This document shows positions 19,518 to 29,165 of a stretch of DNA of 64,000 nucleotides, piece by piece. The DNA is taken from the NCBI GenBank assembly GCA_016785015.1, contig JADHTJ010000006.1, positions 1 to 64,000 on the forward strand, written 5' to 3'. The notes under the pieces were generated by a model, which saw nothing but the letters and a program-made list of their open reading frames with translations, did no database searches and had not been told where the DNA came from. The translations under genes and the position numbers were made by a program. Position 1 is the first letter of the stretch. Every line of letters begins with the position of its first letter. Origin of the DNA: Anaerolineales bacterium. Lineage in GTDB: Bacteria > Chloroflexota > Anaerolineae > Anaerolineales > UBA11858.

Positions 19518-19621
19518 TTACCGCAGAGATGCTGAGGACGCGGAGTATATAAATCGGGATATTGCTACAAAATTAATAATCTCTGCTGTTTTCTCTGTGC
19601 ACTCCGCGACTCTGCGGTAAA
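19518..19621. repeat. Inverted repeat element (TTTACCGCAGAG ... CTCTGCGGTAAA)
   Basis: Terminal arms complementary; related to 2532-2604. Confidence 0.6.
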
Positions 19622-19627
19622 TAAAAA

Positions 19628-20890
19628 TTATTGGTCCAGTAAATACTTCAACGCGGCATCAACCACAAGATCATTCCCAGGCTCCTGGGTCTCCCAAAGA
19701 GCCTCGATCACAATGTCCGGTTGAACTCCCAAGATCCCGATTTGACGCTGATCTGCAGGGACAAAGGTTGTAGTCGCAATTGACAGCACTGAGCCATCGG
19801 GCAGCGGAAAACTCTCCGAGCCTTCGATCAGCCCCAGGGTGGGCAACCCCATCACAGTCGCGCGATTGCTGATCTGCATCGCTGCTGCAAAAATCTCCGA
19901 CTGCCCCCAGGTATCTGGACCAATCAAAATGACAACAGGGATATTCTGGGAATTGAAATAATCCTCGGCAACAACATTCGCCGGAAACCCGCCGGTCCGA
20001 GACATGGTCATCCCAACTTGTCCGTCGGTGAACATAGACAGCAATTGTACAAGCGGCCAACTGCTGCCTGAAGAAACGCGCAGATCTATGATCAGCCCTT
20101 CGATTGCCTGCGTCTCACTAAAAGCCTGGAACGTGGCAAAGAAGTCAAAGGCCATATCCCCATAAGTGATGCGGGGGAATTCTGCATAGACAACACTCGT
20201 ACTATCGATAAAATCCATGGAGATTTTTTTAGATTGGGGCACCACACTGCCGCGCGTCACCACTACGATGCGTTGATCTTTTCCTGGAGATTGCACAGTC
20301 AGCGCGACATCGGAGCCGGCCGGTCCGCGCACGCGCTGCACAGTATTGAAACCTTCGCCGGCAGTAAACGGCAATCCATCGATCGCATAAATGCTATCGC
20401 GGTCACGAAGGCCTGCTGTTTCTGCCGGGGAACCGTTCATGACTTCAACCAAGACGATATGCGGCTCAGGTTGCTCGCGGAAGCTGACAAAGGCCCCAAT
20501 GCCTTGATATGAAATATCTTCGCTGGATAGGTCTAGCGCAAGGCGTTCTTCACGCGATTGCCAACTGGCCGTATTTCCGGGGAAATTGGTCAACATCTCA
20601 TGAATCAGCGCGGAAAAATCTTCGCCCGAAATCATTGAGAGCACCTGAATTTTGTATTGATCTTTGAGAGCCTGCAATTCCCCAGCCAAAACTTCGCCGT
20701 AGATATAATGCGTTTCGATCGTCTCCCAAAGCGCATCAAAGGTTTCAAGATGATGGTTTTGGGTGGGTACCAGAACAGGCTCTGGAGTAGGCGTCGTGGT
20801 GGGCTCAGCTTTTAGCCCCGAACAAGCTGAAAGCAAGATACTAAAAACCGCAACCAAAAATATCAGGAATCTTCGTGAGTGTTTGATCAT
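19628..20890 (-). CDS. S41-family (C-terminal processing-like) peptidase lipoprotein with PDZ domain
   Basis: Lipobox LLSACS; PDZ VEVMNGSPAETAGLRDRDSIYAIDG; GLIIDLRVSSGSSW and GPDTWGQSEIFAAAMQ core. Confidence 0.82.
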   Translation of the reverse strand: MIKHSRRFLIFLVAVFSILLSACSGLKAEPTTTPTPEPVLVPTQNHHLETFDALWETIETHYIYGEVLAGELQALKDQYKIQVLSMISGEDFSALIHEMLTNFPGNTASWQSREERLALDLSSEDISYQGIGAFVSFREQPEPHIVLVEVMNGSPAETAGLRDRDSIYAIDGLPFTAGEGFNTVQRVRGPAGSDVALTVQSPGKDQRIVVVTRGSVVPQSKKISMDFIDSTSVVYAEFPRITYGDMAFDFFATFQAFSETQAIEGLIIDLRVSSGSSWPLVQLLSMFTDGQVGMTMSRTGGFPANVVAEDYFNSQNIPVVILIGPDTWGQSEIFAAAMQISNRATVMGLPTLGLIEGSESFPLPDGSVLSIATTTFVPADQRQIGILGVQPDIVIEALWETQEPGNDLVVDAALKYLLDQ

Positions 20891-21047
20891 CTTTAGACAG
20901 AAAACAACTTCATAAAAAGGTCTAAATAATTGGACTGCTTTTGTAATATATTAACCTGTTTTTTTAGTTTTAGGTTCATCGAGACATGAAAATTCAATGA
21001 GAATGTGCACCAGTCCAAATACCAGAAATATTTACCTCCTAAATGAA

Positions 21048-21080
21048 AACACTGCTGGTTTCAAATTCGCCAGCAGTGTT
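21048..21080 (-). terminator. Hairpin downstream of mgsA
   Basis: AACACTGCTGG / CCAGCAGTGTT arms then TTTCATTT on minus strand. Confidence 0.6.
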
Positions 21081-21106
21081 CATAGCTCTACTATACAAAC
21101 TACAAA

Positions 21107-21544
21107 CTATCGTTTGAACTCAGGGGTGCGCCTCTCATAGATCTCTTTCATTAGGGGAGAAGAAACCATAAAATCAGCTGAGGCTCGATTGGTGGCAACG
21201 GGGATATTCCACACTTGGGCCATGCGCAACAAAGCTTTTACGTCCGGATCATGCGGCTGCGCTTCCAGGGGGTCCCAGAAGAAAATCAAAATGTCAATCT
21301 GGCCCTCGGCGATTTTTGCTCCCAATTGCATATCCCCGCCAATGGGCCCGCTGAGCAGTTTGTTGATTGGCAAATCCAAGGCTTCTTCAATTACTTGCCC
21401 GGTTGTGCCCGTGGCATACAGATGATGTCGGGATAATGAGGTGCGATTGAAATGCGCCCACTCTAAAAGGTCATCTTTTTGATTATCGTGAGCGACCAGG
21501 GCAATATGCTTCTTGGACACCATGACGGCTTTTTGCGTTTCCAT
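21107..21544 (-). CDS. mgsA: Methylglyoxal synthase
   Basis: [80 protein letters not shown]-like motifs. Confidence 0.95.
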   Translation of the reverse strand: METQKAVMVSKKHIALVAHDNQKDDLLEWAHFNRTSLSRHHLYATGTTGQVIEEALDLPINKLLSGPIGGDMQLGAKIAEGQIDILIFFWDPLEAQPHDPDVKALLRMAQVWNIPVATNRASADFMVSSPLMKEIYERRTPEFKR

Positions 21545-21571
21545 GCCTACCTCGTGCCTGGTAACAGCATC

Positions 21572-21769
21572 CTAATGATGATCATGCCCCTCGGCCTTCA
21601 GGTTTTCTACACCTGGAAGTTTTCCAACTAACATCTGCGGTTTGTGGATCAATACGGGTAAATGTTGAGGGCAAATGCCATAATTATTGCTCTGATATTC
21701 TACGCTAATAACCGGGACCTCGTCACTCGTGCGCCCACAATGCACACATTCTAGTATATTGTCTGACAT
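21572..21769 (-). CDS. Small zinc-ribbon-like protein of unknown function
   Basis: 65 aa; CVHCGRTSDE ... CPQH; same strand just upstream of mgsA. Confidence 0.55.
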   Translation of the reverse strand: MSDNILECVHCGRTSDEVPVISVEYQSNNYGICPQHLPVLIHKPQMLVGKLPGVENLKAEGHDHH

Positions 21770-22045
21770 ATTTATCTCCTTAATTTATTGTGATGTCCAA
21801 GTATACCGCGGGAAAACCAATACTAGTTTGCGCTAGCGCAAACTAGTATTGGAAAATTTGATCTAATGAAAGTATTGCTTGCCCATCAGATTAGTACTCA
21901 TCTCAAAAATGAACTAATTGTCACTCTGAGAGAGCGAAATAAGCGCGGCGGCTGAAGCGACCGAAGAGTCTATTGTGCTAAAGTTGCCAGATCCCTCGCT
22001 GCGCTCAGGATGACATTCTTGAGATAGTAACTAGTTTATTTCGAA

Positions 22046-23785
22046 TTACTTTCTTCGAAAAGTAATCACTATGAACACACCCATGACCACAATCACTAAT
22101 ATGACGAGTGGGATGATCGGTGTGGCTTTCTCCACAATACCCGCCTCTGGGATGGGTGTACGTGTTGGGCTGGGCGTTGGCGTCACATCGGGAGTTGGTT
22201 CTGCTACACAATCATTCGAAGTGATCACAATGTTGTAGAAGACATCCTCATCGGGAGCATCGCCGCTATTTACAGTGACATCCCACTCCCCCTCAATGGG
22301 GGCCAAAAGGGTGTAAAGGCTGATATTATCGCTGCGTTGCACTGAGAATTTTGGATATCCGCTTTCGACACCGGTGCCATCGGGATCGACAATTTCCAAC
22401 ACTGGCCCGCCGGAGACAAAGTTCAACGCCAGACTCATTTCGCAGACATTGGCTCCCACAGTAATCGGGTCAACCTGCGAAGGCTGATTTGGGCTGACAT
22501 ATCCTGCAACTTGTTTCACTTCGCCCACAATTCCCTGGCGGCAGGCCACAAAGAAGTTGACCAATTCCTCACCTTTTCTGGCAAAGAGATATTCGCCGTC
22601 AGTCTTGTCGGCCAGGCCGCGCAGCAAATCCCAGTCGACATGGGCTTCCGTTGGCCCAATGCCCACGGTACAGATGGTGGTATCCATCTCGTTAGCTCGG
22701 ACTGGAATCTCAGCTAAAATTTGATCCTCACCGGGCCCGACATTGGTTTGCCCATCGCTGAGCAGAATCACCAACGTCGGCTTGGTGTGATCAGCATTGC
22801 GCACCAACTCTTCGAGGGCATCGTCCAGCGCAGCGTAGATATTGGTCTGGAATTGCGGCTCCAGTTGAATGATCTTACCTTCAACCGAATCAAGGTCAGG
22901 TGTCAATTCTTGGATCAAGGCCGATTCCGTGGAAAAGATCACCAAGCCGACAATCGATACTCTACACCCAGCGGTTTCATCTAAACGAGATAAATCGAGC
23001 AGGGTTCTGGCGGCAAGTTTAGCGAGATCGATCTTGCGAGGGATGCCCAGATCATCGATCATGTTCTCATAATCACCTTTGAGCAATTCATAGTTCGCAT
23101 CAACGAAATATTGATCGCGCTGGGTCATGAGATCAAAATAGCCCAAGGTTTCCATGGCTTCTGTGCGCCCGTTCTGTTTCTCAACGTAGGTTTCCCTGAG
23201 AGGGATATACTCTGGATCCCCAAGGTATGGCACGGTATCCCGCAAAGTTTGTTTCTGCTCTAAGCTAATCCCTGCGTCGGCACAAGCCTGATCGATCCAA
23301 TGATCCAACTCAGCCAGGGTCAGCGAGACTGCCATCTGAAGCGTAAACTGCGCCGCGGCCGAGCAACTATTCTCTGCAAGCGTTCTCCCAATTCCAACAC
23401 GGATACTCTCGAGGCTATCGCCAAATTCGTTCTCTAAAAACCAGGCATCCAAATCATCCACGGCGGTCTGTAATGCATCAGTTGCAGCCAGAAATTCTGG
23501 TGCTTCAACCAGCGCGGCCAGTTGATCGTTAATCTCCTGCAACTCTGTGCCACCTTCAATAGCAGCGATCTCGTCATTAAGCGCCAACAATTCCTGGGGT
23601 AAATCGTCCGAGAGGATGGGGTGCTTCATGCTGTCAGAGACATCCAATACCAGCACCACCTGAATGGTATCGTCAGGATCATTGGGGTTATCTTGCCCAA
23701 GCGGATCAGCAAATACTGCGTTTGCAGTAACCAGCATTACAAACAAACCGACAAGAATGGACAAAGAGATTTTTCTCAACTTCAT
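22046..23785 (-). CDS. Secreted/membrane-anchored von Willebrand factor A domain protein
   Basis: Signal MKLRKISLSILVGLFVMLVTANAVFA (start 23785 preferred); MIDAS DVSDSMKH; C-terminal TM and RRK. Confidence 0.8.
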   Translation of the reverse strand: MKLRKISLSILVGLFVMLVTANAVFADPLGQDNPNDPDDTIQVVLVLDVSDSMKHPILSDDLPQELLALNDEIAAIEGGTELQEINDQLAALVEAPEFLAATDALQTAVDDLDAWFLENEFGDSLESIRVGIGRTLAENSCSAAAQFTLQMAVSLTLAELDHWIDQACADAGISLEQKQTLRDTVPYLGDPEYIPLRETYVEKQNGRTEAMETLGYFDLMTQRDQYFVDANYELLKGDYENMIDDLGIPRKIDLAKLAARTLLDLSRLDETAGCRVSIVGLVIFSTESALIQELTPDLDSVEGKIIQLEPQFQTNIYAALDDALEELVRNADHTKPTLVILLSDGQTNVGPGEDQILAEIPVRANEMDTTICTVGIGPTEAHVDWDLLRGLADKTDGEYLFARKGEELVNFFVACRQGIVGEVKQVAGYVSPNQPSQVDPITVGANVCEMSLALNFVSGGPVLEIVDPDGTGVESGYPKFSVQRSDNISLYTLLAPIEGEWDVTVNSGDAPDEDVFYNIVITSNDCVAEPTPDVTPTPSPTRTPIPEAGIVEKATPIIPLVILVIVVMGVFIVITFRRK

Positions 23786-23907
23786 GGGGAACCTCCCGGC
23801 ATCGTATGGCTCATGAGAAGTAATGGACAAGATTATTCTAGCACAAGAAATTCTTCGCCGGTATCCTGCCGATGTACTAGAGGAAAGGTATGTCAAATTT
23901 CATTTAT

Positions 23908-24008
23908 TAACTTACGTTACGCACACGTAGCGGGAAAGTCCTGAAAATAGGGTGTGGGGACTTCGTCTCCGCACCCTATTTTCAGGGATATTTCTCTAAG
24001 TGCGCGCT
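23908..24008. repeat. Palindromic intergenic element R3 (core CCTGAAAATAGGGTGTGGGGA / TCTCCGCACCCTATTTTCAGG)
   Basis: Core arms at 23940-23986; left end TAACTTACGTTACGCA. Confidence 0.65.
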
Positions 24009-24147
24009 GTGCGACCTCGATGGTGCGTGATTTGGAATTAGCGGTTATTTATATATTTGCGGTTGACGTACCGCCAGAAAAAATTATCGGCGCATCAAAA
24101 GAAAGTATAATTATCACCATACACCGAAAACATCAAAGGAAAACAAT

Positions 24148-25332
24148 ATGTCAAAGGTCACCATCAGGCCAGTGGTTGGGGATGAAATGCTCGAAATTGC
24201 TTACTGGATGTCCAGTTATGCATTCAGGCCATCACCGCCCTTCCCAAACAAAGAAGAACGCTTTGAGATCATCAGGAGTCGCAAAGGCATTGATTATTTC
24301 GCCCTGTTCGAGGATGATAAACCCGCGGCCGTAGCCGCCAGCACTCCCTTATCCCAGAATGTGCGTGGCTCAATTTACCAGATGAGCGGCATATACAATG
24401 TTGTGACGCATCCGGCCTACAGGCGCAATGGATACTCCAGGCAAGTTCTCGCAGCGCTACTCGCCACTGTTCGCGACAAAGGCTGGCCTTTTACCTGTCT
24501 TTACCCCTTCCGAGAGTCATTCTATGAGCGGCTTGGGTATATCACCTTCCCACAACCAAAAATCGCCAAGTTCGCAGTGTCAACATTGCAACCCTTATTA
24601 AAGGAAGATCTCGCTGGGGAAGTTGAAATCATCATGATCAAGGATGGCTATCAAGCGTATCGAGATTGGCTTTACGATATGCAGCCGAGTGTTCACGGTA
24701 TGGGGGTTTTCAAATACGGCAATGAAGCCGGCGCAGCAGCTAATCAAAGTTGGGTTGCCATCGCCCGAGAAGAAGGCGAACCGGTAGGGTTCATGTTGTA
24801 TTCGTTGAAGGGTGAAGAAGTTACTAAGTTCAATTTCCGCGCACAGCGCTTCCATTACAAAAATAGCCTGGGAAGGTATTTGCTCCTAGAGTGGATTGCG
24901 CGCCACATCGACCAGGCCAATCAAGTTGAAATCTGGTTACCACCTTTTGAACTCCCTGAAACCTGGCTGGCCGATATGGAAGTGCAAACCGAGCCGGCCT
25001 GGATTCCGCCTTTGGGCCGCATACTGGACGTTGAAAAAATTGGCGGCATGCAAGTTGGCTCGGGGAATTTCTCGGCACAGATCAGCGATCCCATTTGCCC
25101 TTGGAATGAGGGTGCTTGGCAGTTCGAGTCTGTCGATGGCGTATTGGAAGTTAGCAAAGGGAATGATGCACAATGCGAATTGAGTATCAACGCTCTCTCA
25201 GCCCTTGTCTATGGCACGCACGATCCCGGTGATTTCGCCCTGCGCGGCTGGGGAAGCCCGCCAACTGATCTTCAAGAGACTATGCGTAGCATGTTCCCAT
25301 CCATGTTGCCCTACCTGCATGAATATTATTGA
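24148..25332 (+). CDS. Eis-like GNAT N-acetyltransferase with C-terminal SCP2-like domain
   Basis: GIYNVVTHPAYRRNGYSRQVLAALLA acetyl-CoA region; FPFRESFYERLGY-like motif; length and layout typical of Eis-type enzymes. Confidence 0.82.
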   Translation: MSKVTIRPVVGDEMLEIAYWMSSYAFRPSPPFPNKEERFEIIRSRKGIDYFALFEDDKPAAVAASTPLSQNVRGSIYQMSGIYNVVTHPAYRRNGYSRQVLAALLATVRDKGWPFTCLYPFRESFYERLGYITFPQPKIAKFAVSTLQPLLKEDLAGEVEIIMIKDGYQAYRDWLYDMQPSVHGMGVFKYGNEAGAAANQSWVAIAREEGEPVGFMLYSLKGEEVTKFNFRAQRFHYKNSLGRYLLLEWIARHIDQANQVEIWLPPFELPETWLADMEVQTEPAWIPPLGRILDVEKIGGMQVGSGNFSAQISDPICPWNEGAWQFESVDGVLEVSKGNDAQCELSINALSALVYGTHDPGDFALRGWGSPPTDLQETMRSMFPSMLPYLHEYY

Positions 25333-25509
25333 TCCTTAACTCAGTTTCCACTAAACGGAGCAACATTCTGTATCCAACCTTCGACTACGCTCCACTGACC
25401 GCAGGTCCCCCTTCGGTGTGTTCCACTCCGCTCAGGCAGTTTTTGTTATTTTTCTGGCATTTGGGCGTCGCAGTCGAAGGATAATTGTATAGGTGCAACT
25501 TAGGTTACT

Positions 25510-25620
25510 TAACTGATGTTACGCAACCTTAACAGAATCTCCCTGGAAATAGGGGGTGGGGGCGAAGATCCCACCCCCTATTTCCAGGGAAACCTCGCTA
25601 CGTGTGCGTAACATCAGTTA
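25510..25620. repeat. Palindromic intergenic element R4, 111 bp, perfect 16-bp TIRs
   Basis: TAACTGATGTTACGCA / TGCGTAACATCAGTTA; core CCCTGGAAATAGGGGGTGGG / CCCACCCCCTATTTCCAGGG, 20/20 bp. Confidence 0.85.
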
Positions 25621-25710
25621 CCTAAGATCATACGTGCCTAAATCATATCTGGAGAATAACATTGCGCTTTCGCACACTCTCCATCCCGATCGATATCTAA
25701 GGAGAGCCAC

Positions 25711-26811
25711 ATGTCAAACGAAAACAGAACCACGCCAGAGGTAATTTTTTCCATTCAAGAAAAAGCTATTCGAGCAGAGAGTCTTCCACAACTCGCCGAA
25801 GGCATTCTTCCCGAAGTGGCCAGCCTAGCCAATGTAACTGAAGCGCTGCTATATCTCCACCCCGATGAATATTTCCAATCTTGGGGATTCCCCGAAGGGG
25901 AAATCGATAAGTTAAACGCTATTGTTCCCAAACATTTCGACCATCTTGCCAACCAGGCATCCATCCAAAAAACTGCCCTGTCATCAACTGATTATTGGAA
26001 ACCCCAGGCGAAATTGATCTTGCATCCGCTGCGGGAAAACGGTTCTTGTGTGGGAGCAATTGGTCTGCTTCAAAAGGAAGACCAACTTCCCATTGCAGAT
26101 GATCAATGGCAAGGATTAATGGATTGTTTGGGGAGGATTGTAGGAGGGCTTTCGGAGAGAATTCAGCTAAAAAAGCAAGTTGGGCGTCTTAACAACTATG
26201 TCACGGTTAGCTCGATGTTGGTCCAGCCCTTGGGGTTGCACGATATGCTCGAGGCGGCTTTATACTGCTGCATGGAAACTACATCTGCGCAGGCTTCATC
26301 AGTTTTGCTCCTGGGAGAAAATAAAGCGCACTTCCATTTTTACCAGGTTGAGGGTCCGGCAAAGCCGGTGCTCGATGCGGCGACTTTCCCCATTGGGAAA
26401 GGCATCGCCGGTGCGGTTCTGGAGAGCCAGGAATCTGAGATCATCAATGACGTGCAAAACGATTCCCGCTTCTATAAGAATTTTGACTCCAAATCTGAAT
26501 TTCAAACACGTAATATGATCGCCATTCCGCTGACCGCTGGAAAAGAAAAGATTGGCGTGCTGGAAGTGCTCAACAAAGCTGAGGGGGCTTACTTCACCGA
26601 AAACGAGCGTTTGTCCTTGATGATGATCGCTGAAGAGATTGCCTTTGCCATCCGCAATGCGCGCATCTTCGAGTATGTTGTCGACAGCTACTGCTTGCAG
26701 CGCCAAGGGGAAACCACATGTCGGGGATGCAAACGACCTTTGGGATCTTGGACACCCTGCGTCAGATATCGGGAAAATCTCACCGTTTTGAATATGAAAT
26801 CGCCGCTTTAA
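25711..26811 (+). CDS. GAF-domain protein
   Basis: GAF signature: FPIGKGIAGAVLESQESEIINDVQNDSRFYKNFDSKSEFQTRNMIAIPL. Confidence 0.82.
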   Translation: MSNENRTTPEVIFSIQEKAIRAESLPQLAEGILPEVASLANVTEALLYLHPDEYFQSWGFPEGEIDKLNAIVPKHFDHLANQASIQKTALSSTDYWKPQAKLILHPLRENGSCVGAIGLLQKEDQLPIADDQWQGLMDCLGRIVGGLSERIQLKKQVGRLNNYVTVSSMLVQPLGLHDMLEAALYCCMETTSAQASSVLLLGENKAHFHFYQVEGPAKPVLDAATFPIGKGIAGAVLESQESEIINDVQNDSRFYKNFDSKSEFQTRNMIAIPLTAGKEKIGVLEVLNKAEGAYFTENERLSLMMIAEEIAFAIRNARIFEYVVDSYCLQRQGETTCRGCKRPLGSWTPCVRYRENLTVLNMKSPL

Positions 26812-26924
26812 TTCTCAATGTTACTGTGAGGAGCACCGCCAAGGCGTGCGACGAAGCAATCACAAATATATGCTCTGACTGGCCGAAGGCCCGCCTGTGG
26901 CGTGCTCGCAATGCCAGATAAATA

Positions 26925-27281
26925 AGGTGGATTTTTGTTCCATATTGCTATGCCTTCACTGAGAAGGATGGCATACGGCTATGCGCTTCCCTACTGCGAG
27001 AACAGTGCATCAAACGCACGTCATTCTCTCTAGAAGATTTCCGCGAGGTGTACCTGGATCACATCGGCAAACTCGCCAGTGTTGGTATCCGGGCGCGCTT
27101 ATTTGTGAACGCCAGGATTGGCACCGTTGAACAGACGGCCAAGTGGGATGCGGATGAATTCCGTGAGCACATCGTTGAATATGTCGAACGTACGGGCTTT
27201 GATGGCATTCCTACGCTGCCTACTGAAGCGAGATTCTCTATCGATTTCACTAAGAAGCTGCCAAAAATCATAGGCTTTTGA
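26925..27281 (+). pseudogene. Possible N-terminally truncated remnant ORF of unknown function
   Basis: Frame stays open 26925-27281 (GGFLFPYCYAFTEKDGIRLCASLLREQ...) but lacks a convincing start; follows repeat-like sequence. Confidence 0.35.
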
Positions 27282-27361
27282 AGAACACATTGGGTCAATT
27301 AGTTTTCCTGTGGTATAAATGTGCCGGCATACCAAAGCAAGCCTAAAAATTTGGATAATTC

Positions 27362-27907
27362 ATGAGCGAACTACACCCCGATTTAGCCCGCGTCATCTTA
27401 TCAGAAGAAGAAATCCAGGAGCGGGTCAAAGAGCTTGCAGCCCAAATTTCAGCGGATTACGCTGACGCAGAACGAATATATTTGATTGGCATTCTCAAAG
27501 GGGCGTTCATATTTTTAGCTGACCTGTGTCGCCATCTGACCATTCCCCATATTGTAGATTTTATGTCTGTTTCCAGCTATGGTAGATCAGGCGCCGTCAG
27601 TGGCGCAGTACGCTTGATGTTAGATTTGCGCGAACCCATCCGAGATGAGCATGTCATCATCGTGGAAGATATTGTCGACACCGGGCATACATTGGATTAC
27701 ATCAATCACACATTACAAGGGCGCGAACCCACCTCGATGCGAACATGCGCCCTTCTGGAAAAGAAACGCGAGAGCCTTGAAGTACCCGTCGATTATTTGG
27801 GGTTTACTATCCCCGATTTTTGGGTTGTGGGCTACGGCTTAGATTACGCCGACACTCACCGCACCTTGCCCTTTGTGGCAGAACTCAAGCCCGAAGCATA
27901 TCAATAA
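27362..27907 (+). CDS. hpt: Hypoxanthine phosphoribosyltransferase
   Basis: GILKGAFIFLADL; VIIVEDIVDTGHTLDYI PRPP motif; VGYGLDYADTHRTLPFV. Confidence 0.95.
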   Translation: MSELHPDLARVILSEEEIQERVKELAAQISADYADAERIYLIGILKGAFIFLADLCRHLTIPHIVDFMSVSSYGRSGAVSGAVRLMLDLREPIRDEHVIIVEDIVDTGHTLDYINHTLQGREPTSMRTCALLEKKRESLEVPVDYLGFTIPDFWVVGYGLDYADTHRTLPFVAELKPEAYQ

Positions 27908-27943
27908 TTTCCGACCAACAATTTGCCAATGGAGGCATCATTT

Positions 27944-28177
27944 ATGGAGAAGACAACCACTCGACCCGCCATCCCCACCGAAACCGCAATCGAATTGTGC
28001 GCTCTGATCCGCGAGGAAATCCGCCAAGAATGGCACGCTGAAGCGGCGCGCTGGTGCTGGCTGTGCGAGCAAGAGCACGCCGTGAAACCCGAAAAAATGG
28101 GCTTTATCAAGCGGCCGGGGAATCGTGGTTGTCCGCAGATCAATGCCAGGTATGCCAGGGAATTTCTCACGAACTAA
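27944..28177 (+). CDS. Small conserved-looking protein with CWLC motif
   Basis: ATG 27944 with upstream ggagg; RWCWLCEQE ... NRGCPQINARY. Confidence 0.45.
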   Translation: MEKTTTRPAIPTETAIELCALIREEIRQEWHAEAARWCWLCEQEHAVKPEKMGFIKRPGNRGCPQINARYAREFLTN

Positions 28178-28209
28178 CGAAGCCAATTCTTAACAATTTA
28201 TTTTACCTA

Positions 28210-28238
28210 TTGATTATTGTAAAGATTTTCTCTATAAT
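28210..28238 (+). promoter_or_regulatory. Sigma70-like promoter TTGATT-N17-TATAAT
   Basis: -35 at 28210-28215, -10 at 28233-28238. Confidence 0.6.
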
Positions 28239-28244
28239 GACAAT

Positions 28245-28368
28245 ATCTCATTAATGTTTTCGTCGGGGGATCTTTACTAATTTGGGGCAATTTCATTCAC
28301 GCTGATAGGTAGCGTGGCTAACATCAAAAATTCATCGAAACCGCTCACCTTTGCGTGAGCGGTTTTTT
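28245..28368 (+). ncRNA. Putative small RNA / structured leader
   Basis: Bounded by the promoter above and a T-tailed terminator hairpin; internal hairpin CACGCT-GATAGGT-AGCGTG; no good ORF. Confidence 0.4.
28338..28368 (+). terminator. Rho-independent terminator AAACCGCTCAC-ctttgc-GTGAGCGGTTTTTT
   Basis: 11-bp stem, 6-nt loop, T run. Confidence 0.85.
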
Positions 28369-28444
28369 ATTGATAGGTCTCGGGAGGGAATATTAACAAA
28401 TTTTCAAAATTTTAGACCACCAAAGATAATACAACAAAAAGGAG

Positions 28445-28777
28445 ATGATGATGGCTGACAAATGTGTAATGGTGAAGGCAAAAAAAGACGTCTTTCCGTT
28501 TGAAAGGTATGGCAAAGATGGCGAAGGCAGACCAGAGGTCCGCCATCCGACGCCTAAGGTCAAAATTCCTGCCGGTCATCAAGTGGAGATCAATTTATCT
28601 CATCGTGAGACCAAGTGGGATGGGAAGGTTCACGTTAAGGGCGGAATTTGGACAACTGGTAACGCCGATATGGGTAGCAAATACCCTATGTATTTCATTT
28701 GCAATGGCAAAGGAAGAGTTGACGGTACCGTTGTTAGCGTAAGTGGGATGTTTGTGCGCTGCGATCACGTCGATTGA
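28445..28777 (+). CDS. Small protein of unknown function
   Basis: SD aaaaggagatgatg directly upstream; 110 aa without recognised domain. Confidence 0.55.
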   Translation: MMMADKCVMVKAKKDVFPFERYGKDGEGRPEVRHPTPKVKIPAGHQVEINLSHRETKWDGKVHVKGGIWTTGNADMGSKYPMYFICNGKGRVDGTVVSVSGMFVRCDHVD

Positions 28778-28837
28778 ATTTTTGTTTGGCAAACCAATAC
28801 ACCATGAGAGGCGCCCCGGTTTCCAACAATAGTGCTT

Positions 28838-28871
28838 TAGCAAACTCCAGTGTAATTGCAGGAGTTTGCTA
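28838..28871. terminator. Hairpin TAGCAAACTCC / GGAGTTTGCTA
   Basis: 11-bp perfect arms downstream of 28777. Confidence 0.5.
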
Positions 28872-29040
28872 GTTTACTCTGTAATACATAAATTTCATAT
28901 CAAAGTAAATACAATCCCCATACTGGGTTTGGTTTTTGCTACATAGTTCTCTTGTGTTTCTTTATCATGGCAAAATCCAAGTAATAGAAAATTTTTTTAC
29001 AAAGGAGCAAATAAGGTTACATAATTGGACAAAACTTATC

Positions 29041-29069
29041 TTGATATTGTTAATGATATGACTTATAAT
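29041..29069 (+). promoter_or_regulatory. Sigma70-like promoter TTGATA-N17-TATAAT
   Basis: -35 29041-29046, -10 29064-29069, about 97 bp upstream of ATG 29166. Confidence 0.6.
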
Positions 29070-29165
29070 GGTAATCTTATTGCAATGCATCTTAGGGGAG
29101 AATAGTCCATATTTTGCCTTTAAACATCATGTCTTGTAGACTTGAACATTCGTAGGAGATAAACA

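Noticed and set aside
25370-25490. CCTTCGACT...AGTCGAAGG sequence as an att site or integron feature
   Set aside because: Matches the general dispersed repeat style seen elsewhere (GTCGAAGG text at 49840 and 63530); no integrase nearby.
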